Assembly (NCBI GenBank): GCA_947175045.1
Contig: CAMWLH010000092.1
Span: 1-7,538 of the forward strand
Direction: 5' to 3'
DNA: 7,538 bases
Source: an uncultured Clostridia bacterium
GTDB taxonomy: Bacteria > Bacillota > Clostridia > Oscillospirales > Ruminococcaceae
The position numbers and the translations under genes were made by a program. This document shows, one piece after another, positions 1 to 5,628 of this stretch (positions within the stretch are counted from its first letter, which is position 1; the number at the start of each line of letters is the position of its first letter). The notes beneath the pieces were generated by a model. That model saw nothing but the letters and a program-made list of their open reading frames with translations. It did not search any database and was not told the origin of the DNA.

Positions 1-900
1 AGACGTATAGATACTGTATGTACCGCCTTCAACAGTACTGAAAAGATTTACATTTACCAACTCGTTTTCGATATCATAATCCGCATATGCAGCGAGTATC
101 TGATCGCTGTAATTCTTTACATATTGCGCAAGCGACAAGCCGGGATTTTCGGTTATCACAAAATTTTCAGCACTGATCAGAATTTCTCTTGCAATAATCA
201 TTCCGTTGATCTCAATGTCGGAGCCGCAAAGCTGTACGGTTCCGTTGGGGGCGTAAATTATGCCGTTTATTATAGCGTCTCCAACATAGATACCGATATT
301 TCCGTCGGCAACATAGAGGTTCATTTCACTGTTTTCCGCGGTGTTTAATGCGTGGGAGGCGCTTATCATCAGATTATTTTCAGAAATGATCGTGCCACTT
401 AATGTAACGTCGTTTCCGCAGAATTGAAGTCCGCTTCTGGCATATATATTACCCTCATTTTCGATTTCGGGGTTGCTGTAAGTCTGCCAATACTCATGAG
501 TTATATATTCATCATCGAGAGAATTTATAACTGCATCAGAAAAATCGTTAAGCTCTCTTTTTCCGGCGTTATCTGCAAACCTGTAGCTGTTCCAAACAGT
601 GTAGTCATGCTTTTTCAGTTCTCCGCCGATGCAGACGCTGCCGCGAACATCTACTTCTCCCGAATAAGCATCGAGATTTCCTCCGCTATACAGATTACCG
701 TTAACAGTAGTCTTCGTAGAGTTGAGCTGCATAGCTCCGCTGCCGCTTGCAAAAAGAACATCTTGACTTTTGCGGGCATTACCGACAGTATGAACCTCTG
801 CAGCCGCTGTTTCCACAGCAAAAGAAGTGAGCGGCATCGCTGTGAGCGTCATTGTTGCCGCAAGCACAGAAGCGATTATTTTGTTCAAAAACTTTTTCAT
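1..900 (-). CDS. Secreted bactofilin-like repeat protein, N-terminal part (runs off left edge)
   Basis: An open frame of 300 codons starts at ATG 900-898 and has no stop before the window edge, so the C-terminus is missing. AGGGAGG at 912-906, 5 nt upstream, fixes the start. Residues 1-28 form a signal peptide: a KKFLNK basic start, a hydrophobic core, and a likely cut after TSFA. The mature part opens with EVHTVGN and then shows short repeating turns rich in G, N, V and I, such as TTVNGNLYSGG (64-74), NEGNIYARSG (148-157), INGIIYAPNGTV (211-222) and INGMIIAREI (231-240). This pattern suggests a stacked beta-helix like bactofilins. From memory, Ruminococcus-type genomes encode large surface proteins beginning this way, often with adhesion or binding domains further on; that is recall, not a search. 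Two LytTR-type sites lie upstream. The function is unknown; an export to the cell surface is well supported. Confidence 0.85.
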   Translation of the reverse strand, partial: MKKFLNKIIASVLAATMTLTAMPLTSFAVETAAAEVHTVGNARKSQDVLFASGSGAMQLNSTKTTVNGNLYSGGNLDAYSGEVDVRGSVCIGGELKKHDYTVWNSYRFADNAGKRELNDFSDAVINSLDDEYITHEYWQTYSNPEIENEGNIYARSGLQFCGNDVTLSGTIISENNLMISASHALNTAENSEMNLYVADGNIGIYVGDAIINGIIYAPNGTVQLCGSDIEINGMIIAREILISAENFVITENPGLSLAQYVKNYSDQILAAYADYDIENELVNVNLFSTVEGGTYSIYTS

Positions 901-963
901 ATTATCCTCCCTGTGTCTTTGTACATTAACATAAAAAGTTGCGTTTTCTATGTTATATGGGTT

Positions 964-1001
964 TTATAATTTATCTTAACATATTTTGTAACAATATTCC
1001 G
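964..1001 (-). promoter_or_regulatory. Extended -10 promoter of the secreted-protein gene
   Basis: On the minus strand TGTTAAGAT (981-973) is an extended -10 (TG-N-TAAGAT). The matching -35 position, CGGAAT (1001-996) at 17 bp, is poor, as expected for a promoter that needs an activator. The predicted start near 966 gives a leader of about 65 nt. An alternative reading pairs TTGTTA (994-989) with AATTAT (971-966), also at 17 bp. Confidence 0.5.
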
Positions 1002-1008
1002 TATTATG

Positions 1009-1042
1009 GTATGAACGGTAGTACTTTTGGGTACGAATGGTA
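1009..1042 (-). promoter_or_regulatory. Tandem LytTR response-regulator binding sites
   Basis: Two direct repeats read TACCATTCGTAC (1042-1031) and TACCGTTCATAC (1020-1009) on the minus strand, 22 bp apart start to start. The published LytTR consensus is [TA][AC][CA]GTTN[AG][TG]. ACCGTTCAT fits at every position, and ACCATTCGT misses one. The 13-bp gap between the 9-mers puts both on the same face of the helix, as in AgrA- and ComE-type sites. They end 7 bp before the weak -35 of the secreted-protein promoter and follow an AgrC-like kinase gene, whose family normally partners LytTR regulators. No such regulator gene is in the window. Confidence 0.6.
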
Positions 1043-1051
1043 AAAGTGACG

Positions 1052-1083
1052 AAAAAGCGGCTTGTAGCTCCTACAAACCGCTT
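1052..1083 (-). terminator. Intrinsic terminator of the histidine kinase gene
   Basis: The arms AAGCGG and CCGCTT close a stem continued by TTGTAG and CTACAA (1055-1083), with one C/A mismatch at 1061 and 1077 and a 3-nt loop. On the minus strand a run of five T follows at 1056-1052. It lies about 70 bp after the kinase stop and just before the LytTR sites, so it isolates the two transcripts. Confidence 0.85.
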
Positions 1084-1152
1084 AAATCTTCAGAAAAATA
1101 CAAACCTGTATGTTTATAACAATCCATACACTCCCGGTACAGTTTTATAGAA

Positions 1153-2178
1153 TTAAACGTTTTGATCACCGACAATATTGTAGAATATCGCTTTTGCTAC
1201 ATAATAGTTGTCGATCACTTCACTATGAAGCGTTCCCCTGTATTTTTCAAGGGAGCTTCTTACACTTATAAGACCGTAACCATGTTCATGCTCATTATCG
1301 TGTTCCGTCTTTTTTCCGACAGTATTTCTTATTTGTATGACTATCATTCCTACGGAATAGTTTATGTAAATTTTTAAAATTTTGTTTTCGGCATTTGAAA
1401 GAGCATTTAAAGCATTGTCAAGAAGGTTTCCAAGAATTACGGTCAGATCAAAGGAATTGACATTCAGTTCTTCCGGAAGGTTGATTTTTATGAAAAATTC
1501 TACTCCCATGTCTTTTGCAACCGCAAGCTTGTAATTCATTATACTGTCTATATCATCATTTCCGGTTTTAACAAATTCTTGTTCGGGATCAATATTTTTG
1601 GTCATTTCATCAATATATAAGATCGCGTCGTCATATTTTTCGCTTGTGATATTGTTTTTGATTTTATAAAGATGATTTTTAATATCATGCTTTATTAAAC
1701 GCAGTCTTTTTTCGGATTCATTCAATATTTCAAGCTGATTTTTGTATGCTTGATTAGATGTTTCCACAGCATTGTATTCCAGGCGCATCTTCATGTTTCT
1801 GATATAGCTTTTATATAGGTAAAAGTTAAAAAAGTTTATCATAATCAATATCAGCGCAATAATAAAACTTCTTGTGTTAAATTCGGGTCCCTCAAATATA
1901 CCTATAACTATCGTGCCTATCGAAACCATAATCAGAACTATGACATATAAAGAATTAACAAATATTTTTTCATCTTTTTTATAGAAAAATCTGAACAAAA
2001 AAGCTATTCCCATCAACGCAATACTCTGTATAGTGTTAGACTTTACCAACGCTGCAGCCGGAGCTATGCAAGAGCACATCAGATCCAGAAACATTCCCAC
2101 CGCAACGATCAGAATAGGTATAAATATATTGTTTATGATACTTTTCTTATATTGCAATATTATTAAAAAAAGGGGCAC
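1153..2178 (-). CDS. AgrC-like sensor histidine kinase (GHKL type), N-terminus lost
   Basis: In full-length relatives a multi-pass membrane domain senses a signal, often a peptide, and the kinase passes phosphate to a LytTR regulator. Here 341 residues can be read from a GTG at 2178. About four membrane segments are visible (near 14-32, 47-65, 76-94 and 104-123), then a coiled-coil linker (about 128-160), the phosphoacceptor box LIKHDIKNHL with H164, the N box GNLLDNALNAL (250-260, N251 and N255), and the G box HGYGL (299-303). Family members are usually near 430 residues with six or seven segments, so roughly 90 are missing. The gene is AT-rich, unlike the recombinase fragment it abuts. The GTG and the AAAGGAAAG before it lie inside recombinase sequence, and a TGA stops this frame about 30 nt upstream, so the start is an accident of the junction. 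The catalytic core is intact; signal sensing is doubtful. Confidence 0.85.
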   Translation of the reverse strand: MPLFLIILQYKKSIINNIFIPILIVAVGMFLDLMCSCIAPAAALVKSNTIQSIALMGIAFLFRFFYKKDEKIFVNSLYVIVLIMVSIGTIVIGIFEGPEFNTRSFIIALILIMINFFNFYLYKSYIRNMKMRLEYNAVETSNQAYKNQLEILNESEKRLRLIKHDIKNHLYKIKNNITSEKYDDAILYIDEMTKNIDPEQEFVKTGNDDIDSIMNYKLAVAKDMGVEFFIKINLPEELNVNSFDLTVILGNLLDNALNALSNAENKILKIYINYSVGMIVIQIRNTVGKKTEHDNEHEHGYGLISVRSSLEKYRGTLHSEVIDNYYVAKAIFYNIVGDQNV

Positions 2179-2443
2179 AAAATTGCTTTCCTTTTCGGCG
2201 GTCGCTCATCATTCTTTGGAATTCGGTGCGCTTTGCCGCCGAGGTTCCGCTTATTCCTTCGTCCGCGTACATATCCACGAATACCGCGTTGGTGCTGTCC
2301 TTGAGCAACTCGGTGTAGTACCGTATCTGTGCTGCGAATGAGTTCAGCTGATCCTCGCTGCTGCTCGATACTCGGGCATAGGCGGCTGTTCTGACGACTT
2401 CGTCGGAACGTTTTTTTGCAGGTATAATCGTGATTTCAGCCAT
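2147..2443 (-). pseudogene. Large serine recombinase, N-terminal fragment only
   Basis: ATG 2443 is preferred over the in-frame ATG at 2461 because AAAGGAG (2458-2452) sits 8 nt before it. The protein has the resolvase-type catalytic start AAYARVSSSSEDQL, with the presumed nucleophile Ser26 next to Arg24, then the family block DMYADEGISGTSAAKRTEFQ (58-77) and MMSDRRKGK (78-86). In large serine recombinases this is followed by an ID-x-hydrophobic strand and a KSxSRFxRN helix, and several hundred more residues bind DNA. Here likeness stops after KGKQ, about codon 87 (near 2183), and eleven unrelated residues lead to a TAA. The rest of the catalytic domain and the DNA-binding part are gone, so it cannot recombine DNA. 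It overlaps the kinase frame by 32 nt. It follows the sigma-like fragment, an order seen in clostridial integrative elements. Confidence 0.85.
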
Positions 2444-2471
2444 TTCATCAGCTCCTTTCATACACAGTATA

Positions 2472-2485
2472 CCGAAACGGTTCGG
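2472..2485. repeat. Small inverted repeat before the recombinase fragment
   Basis: CCGAA and TTCGG face each other around a 4-nt centre in the 87-bp gap between the sigma-like frame and the recombinase start. A nearby GGTTT/AAACC pair (2485-2502) adds weak symmetry. It could be a regulator site or chance; nothing here decides. Confidence 0.3.
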
Positions 2486-2530
2486 GTTTATCTATCACCA
2501 AACCGGACGAAATATCTACGGCTATTTGTA

Positions 2531-2758
2531 TCACAATCGACAAATCCGTTCTTCCTTGAGAACATCCTCCAACGGATCGCTGTCATCGGTTATGTAACGC
2601 CCTTTTTCCTCCAGCTCCGATATATAATCGTGGCGGCGGGTTTCTTTGCGGTTGAGGTTGTAGTCAGCCTCATCCATCTCGGTAATGTGCTTGCCGAGTT
2701 CGTCATCGACCTCCACTTCGGAAGTCGTATTGTCCAAAAACTTGTATTTGATAACCAT
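2531..2758 (-). CDS. Short sigma-70-like element protein, probably C-terminally truncated
   Basis: This 75-residue frame starts at ATG 2758, chosen because GGAGG (2771-2767) lies 8 nt upstream. The same frame is open up to 3064, but that part crosses two terminators and looks non-coding. The protein is acidic: MVIKYKFLDNTTSEVEVDDE at the start, a RKETRRHDYISEL segment (38-49), then YITDDSDPLEDVLKEER (55-71). This resembles the front half of the ~130-residue sigma-factor-like proteins found just upstream of serine recombinases in clostridial integrative elements. In those, an LTxxQRRR helix-turn-helix region 4 follows; here the frame stops at ICRL, so the DNA-binding half is missing. Downstream bases show no obvious continuation. 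The family call is from memory of the pattern and is moderately sure; loss of function is likely. Confidence 0.6.
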   Translation of the reverse strand: MVIKYKFLDNTTSEVEVDDELGKHITEMDEADYNLNRKETRRHDYISELEEKGRYITDDSDPLEDVLKEERICRL

Positions 2759-2857
2759 TGTGTTATCCTCCGATCTTGAAATTAATATTGATTTTTCCAA
2801 GATTGGAGAAGGAGGGGCGCGTGAAGCGTAATATGTCAAATATCTGCTTTTTTTGAC

Positions 2858-2893
2858 AAAGAAAAGGTGCGTTTGCCGTAAAGCAAACGCACC
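2858..2893 (-). terminator. Intrinsic terminator, 11-bp perfect stem
   Basis: GGTGCGTTTGC (2866-2876) pairs perfectly with GCAAACGCACC (2883-2893) around a 6-nt loop. On the minus strand it is followed by TTTTCTTTG, a broken T run. It would stop transcripts coming from the leader before they reach the sigma-like gene. The A-rich bases on the other side make plus-strand use less likely. Confidence 0.7.
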
Positions 2894-2963
2894 TGTTAAA
2901 AATATATTAAAAAATATCTCGCTTTTTCGTTGTATAAAGGGAGGAGGGTAGAAATTTGTCGAT

Positions 2964-3000
2964 AAAAAAAGCCACGCAGTCTTTCGCAAGGCTGCGTGGC
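2964..3000 (-). terminator. Strong intrinsic terminator, 13-bp stem plus seven T
   Basis: GCCACGCAGTCTT (2971-2983) pairs with AAGGCTGCGTGGC (2988-3000), with one T-G wobble and a TCGC loop. Seven T follow on the minus strand (2970-2964). This is the clearest terminator in the window. It may end the short leader transcript that starts near 3134, and possibly read-through from the ABC operon, which has no terminator of its own after 3250. Confidence 0.85.
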
Positions 3001-3028
3001 AAAATCGGACTATATTTATTGAATGTTC

Positions 3029-3080
3029 GGGACATAAAAGGCTCGTCCCGGGAAATGTTTTCATTGTACTTTCCTCTCCG
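3029..3080 (-). promoter_or_regulatory. Competing inverted repeats around a small start codon
   Basis: In the minus-strand RNA, CCCGG (3080-3076) can pair with CCGGG (3051-3047), and GGAAA can pair with TTTCC just inside, placing the ATG at 3064 in the loop. The same GGG can instead form GGGAC/GTCCC (3049-3045 with 3033-3029). Both stems cannot exist at once. Such exclusive pairings upstream of a terminator are typical of attenuators; whether this one works is inference. Confidence 0.35.
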
Positions 3081-3140
3081 GGTATTGCCTTTCTACTTCC
3101 TTTAGGAGTTTATATTCTAAAATAAGGCACTACTTTTATA

Positions 3141-3169
3141 ATGATACCATATGCACAAATGATTAAAAC
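3141..3169 (-). promoter_or_regulatory. Possible extended -10 promoter for the leader
   Basis: TGGTATCAT (3149-3141) is a TG-N-TATCAT extended -10. The -35 position at 17 bp, GTTTTA (3169-3164), is weak. Transcription would start near 3134, giving an RNA of about 170 nt up to the terminator at 2964. Confidence 0.4.
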
Positions 3170-3249
3170 GGAGTTTTTCATTGTTTTATTTTTCAAAGCA
3201 TAATGGGCGACTGTCTGTTTGAATAGAAACTTTTTATTTGTGTCAAAAA

Positions 3250-3633
3250 CTATTTGTTAGTATTTTTGATCGTTTTAACACCGAAAATAAAATATAGGAT
3301 ATGAAAAACCCAAACACACGCAAGCACGATACGCCCTACAACCACCTGATTCATCATAATAAACCCAATCGTCATCAGCACTGTAACGGTTATCATAATT
3401 TTGATCTTGGTTTTCCATGTCATACCTTGCCCCTTTACAAACGATTCAAGGTTGTTTTTGTAGAGCTTGGTGTTCTTGAACCACCTGTCCAGACGTTCCG
3501 AGCTTTTCCCGAAGCAGATAGCCGCAAGCAGCAGAAACGGGAACGCGGGAAGCAGCGGCAGCACAGCTCCCACAGCGCCAAGCGCCATTCCTATACAGCC
3601 AACAGTTATGTAAATCACCTTTTTAAGTTTCAT
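3250..3633 (-). CDS. DUF454 (YbaN-like) small membrane protein
   Basis: This 127-residue protein matches the DUF454/YbaN pattern. A first hydrophobic segment (about 6-26) leads into GAVLPLLPAFPFLLLAAICF (22-41), then the conserved SSERLDRWF (44-52) and a LYKNNLESFVKGQGM stretch (57-71). Two further hydrophobic segments follow (about 78-95 and 99-117), and the tail is basic. It belongs in the cytoplasmic membrane; the family has no firmly established role. It is the last gene of the ABC operon. Its ATG at 3633 lies inside ygbA, with an 11-bp overlap, and AAGGAG (3646-3641) is 7 nt upstream, so translation is probably coupled. No terminator follows closely, which suggests the original operon end was replaced when the mobile element debris arrived. 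Confidence 0.9.
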   Translation of the reverse strand: MKLKKVIYITVGCIGMALGAVGAVLPLLPAFPFLLLAAICFGKSSERLDRWFKNTKLYKNNLESFVKGQGMTWKTKIKIMITVTVLMTIGFIMMNQVVVGRIVLACVWVFHILYFIFGVKTIKNTNK

Positions 3634-3970
3634 TGTGCATCTCCTTTTCTTGTCGTTTTTTCTCGCGTTTCACTTCAATAACGTGCCGCATTGCCGTTAT
3701 CGGGTGATGAAACATCATTCTCGGTCCCGAAAAGCGCATGACCGCGCGTATCTTTTCGCGCATTTCTGGCTTGTAGCAGTGTACTCTGCAATTCGAACAG
3801 AACGTTTTGTTTTCCATAAACGGACATTTGTCGGAACGCTGGCAGGCGTATTCCGTAAGCTCGCGGCATTCGGCGCAGAGCGTTTTCCCGCCGTGGTTCT
3901 TTATGCAGTACAGCACTATCATCTGACTTACAATAAGCTTTTCCCGTTCTCGCTTATTTTCGATATTCAT
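3623..3970 (-). CDS. ygbA: YgbA-family protein (nitrous oxide-stimulated promoter family)
   Basis: This 115-residue cytoplasmic protein carries eight cysteines in the family pattern: YC22, LCAEC (C32, C35), C43, CPF (C49), CSNCRVHCY (C58, C61, C65). The C-terminal hallmark VMRFSGPRMMFHHP (77-90) follows, then a charged lysine- and glutamate-rich tail. The CxxC pairs suggest metal or thiol chemistry, but I cannot tell which. In E. coli, ygbA belongs to the NsrR regulon and is linked to nitrosative stress; that is known of the family, while the role here is inferred. The start at 3970 shares one base with the ABC stop (TGATG), with GGGAG (3984-3980) 9 nt before it. Its position between an exporter pair and a membrane protein hints at a shared stress response. 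Family call sure, function not. Confidence 0.92.
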   Translation of the reverse strand: MNIENKREREKLIVSQMIVLYCIKNHGGKTLCAECRELTEYACQRSDKCPFMENKTFCSNCRVHCYKPEMREKIRAVMRFSGPRMMFHHPITAMRHVIEVKREKKRQEKEMHNET

Positions 3971-5628
3971 CAGCTCATTCTCCCGTTCTCCGCCGAATAA
4001 ATTTTGTCGCAGATCTTCATTGTGGATTTTCTGTGCGACACCAGAACAACGGTATTCTCCCCGCCGTTGTCGGCAAGCGACTTCAGAATAACCGCCTCGT
4101 TCAGGCTGTCGAGGTTGCTTGTCGGCTCATCAAGAAGTATCAGCGGCGCGTTGTGGAGAAACGCTCTCGCAAGCCCTATGCGCTGCCGCTCGCCTCCCGA
4201 AAGCGTTTCTCCAAGTTCTCCGACCTGCGTTTCGTAGCCGTTCGGCAAACTCATTATAAAATCGTGAACCGACGCCTTTTTGCACGCCGCGATTATCTCA
4301 TCGCGCGTCGCGTCAAGCTTTGCAATACGGATATTGTTTTCAATCGTGTCGTGGAACAGGTGAGTATCCTGCGTTACAAAGCCCTCGTTGTTACGGAGAT
4401 TTTCGGTATTTATTTCGTTGACGTTCACGTCCGAAATCTTGATCTCTCCGCCGTTGACGTTCCAGAATCTCATCAACAATTTAAGCAATGTGGATTTTCC
4501 CGAACCGCTTTTTCCCGAAACGCCGATGATCTTTCCTTTGGGAATTTCGACGTTTAAATTATCGAGAATAGTTTCATTACCGTAGGAGAACGTCACGTTT
4601 TCGCATTTTGCGTACGTGAATTCAACGTCTTTGCCGTTTACGATATCCTCGGTAACGGGTTGCTCGTCAAGAATATCGAGCACGCGATCTCCCGCTGCGA
4701 ACGTGTTTTGCAGCGACACACCAAGGTTCGCCAGTGCTATTACCGGTCCGAACGATGACATCATAGCGATTGTCGGGATAAGCACTCCGCTAAATCCAAC
4801 AACACCTTGCGAACAGAGCAGAGCGCTCACGGCAAGCATTACAAGATCGAATATCAGAATTACAGTATTTGTGATCGCCGCGTCAAATCCCGCACTGTGG
4901 CTGATCTTCTCCTGCTTTTCCGACAGCTCGTCTGTTTTTCGGTTAAGCTCCGCGAGACGGTTTTCGCCGTTATTGTACTGAATGGTCTCCTTTAATCCGC
5001 GGAGATTATCCAGCACAAAGCTTGAAAGCTCGCCCGATTCGCGGCGAAATTCCGCACCCGCACTACCGCTCTTTTTAGATATAATTATCGGAACAAATGC
5101 TCCAACGGCGATATATCCGAGCGCGGCGATAATTCCCAAAATAAAATTATATGAGCCGATAAACACGCACATTATTATGGAGAAGATAACCGCGATACAT
5201 ATCGGCGAGATAGTATGCGCGTAAAACACCTCCAGCAGCTCGATATCCGAGGTAATGACCGAGATCATATCGCCCTTTCCGCGGCACTCGAGCTTTGCAG
5301 GACAGAGCCGCCGCAGCGCCTTGAACACATGATCGCGGATAATAGCAAGCAGCTTGAATGCAATATAGTGGTTGCAGGACTGCTCGCCGTAGCGGAGAAA
5401 TCCGCGCACGAGCGCGAAAACAATCACGCAGACAAACACCGTATTCAGCGCGACGGGACTTCCCATTCCGAGAATATCCAGCAGTGCGTATCCGCCGAAG
5501 ATCGTGATAAACGACGCGCATAAATGCCCGATAATGCCCATTGTTACCGCCAAGATCATAAACCCGAGAAGCGGCTTTATCAAGCCGATAAGTCGAAGCA
5601 TTATGTTTAGATTACCGCGCTTTTTCAT
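3970..5628 (-). CDS. ABC transporter half, permease plus ATPase (CydC-like), second subunit
   Basis: 552 residues in the usual fused layout: a membrane domain (about 15-310) with some six segments, then the nucleotide-binding domain. All ATPase motifs are seen: Walker A GKSGSGKST (372-380), Q loop FVTQDTHLF with Q420, signature LSGGE (476-480), Walker B LILLDEPTS (496-504) with catalytic E501, and H loop SHR with H532. The signature ends in E rather than the more common Q. It pairs with the gene before it to form a heterodimer, probably in the cytoplasmic membrane. The best-known relatives are CydDC, which export cysteine and glutathione for cytochrome bd assembly, but no cydAB is in view and the likeness is general, so export of another substrate is equally possible. 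The ATG at 5628 touches the upstream stop, with GGGAGG (5642-5637) 8 nt before it. Confidence 0.93.
   Translation of the reverse strand: MKKRGNLNIMLRLIGLIKPLLGFMILAVTMGIIGHLCASFITIFGGYALLDILGMGSPVALNTVFVCVIVFALVRGFLRYGEQSCNHYIAFKLLAIIRDHVFKALRRLCPAKLECRGKGDMISVITSDIELLEVFYAHTISPICIAVIFSIIMCVFIGSYNFILGIIAALGYIAVGAFVPIIISKKSGSAGAEFRRESGELSSFVLDNLRGLKETIQYNNGENRLAELNRKTDELSEKQEKISHSAGFDAAITNTVILIFDLVMLAVSALLCSQGVVGFSGVLIPTIAMMSSFGPVIALANLGVSLQNTFAAGDRVLDILDEQPVTEDIVNGKDVEFTYAKCENVTFSYGNETILDNLNVEIPKGKIIGVSGKSGSGKSTLLKLLMRFWNVNGGEIKISDVNVNEINTENLRNNEGFVTQDTHLFHDTIENNIRIAKLDATRDEIIAACKKASVHDFIMSLPNGYETQVGELGETLSGGERQRIGLARAFLHNAPLILLDEPTSNLDSLNEAVILKSLADNGGENTVVLVSHRKSTMKICDKIYSAENGRMS

Larger units (their letters stand above)
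2759..3140 (-). other. Gene-free 490-bp stretch: structured leader of the element remnant
   Basis: Between the DUF454 stop and the sigma-like start I find no convincing gene. Read on the minus strand from about 3134, it holds a short frame with a fair ribosome site (GAGAGG, then ATG at 3064), competing inverted repeats at 3029-3080, a strong terminator (2964-3000), and a second one (2858-2893). A possible internal promoter, TTGTCA (2860-2855) with CATATT 18 bp on, could drive the sigma-like gene. This layout resembles an attenuated leader, perhaps of a cargo gene that has been deleted. No known riboswitch class was recognised. Confidence 0.4.

Noticed and set aside
424..969. 181-codon plus-strand frame.
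   Set aside because: It is antisense to the secreted-protein gene, has no ribosome site or recognisable motif, and runs across that gene's promoter.
1071..1127. An 18-codon minus-strand frame (MDCYKHTGLYFSEDLSGL) after the kinase, considered as a signal peptide gene.
   Set aside because: The GGGAG is only 3 nt from the ATG, the frame ends inside the terminator stem, and nothing resembles an AgrD precursor.
2466..2471. TATACT as a -10 box for the recombinase fragment.
   Set aside because: The start site would fall at about 2459, right at the ribosome site, and the -35 position (TAGATA) is poor; evidence too thin to list.
2759..3064. N-terminal extension of the sigma-like frame up to ATG 3064 (177 residues in all).
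   Set aside because: It crosses two strong terminators, its residues look like translated non-coding DNA, and the internal ATG at 2758 has a proper ribosome site and the family-like start.
2161..3160. GCACAAA at about 2175-2181 and 3153-3159 as attachment-site repeats flanking the remnant.
   Set aside because: Only seven bases are shared in AT-rich DNA with no further flanking match; chance is more likely.
3225..3245. TTTTTGACA just after the DUF454 stop as a promoter -35.
   Set aside because: No acceptable -10 at 16-18 bp (TTCAAA at best).
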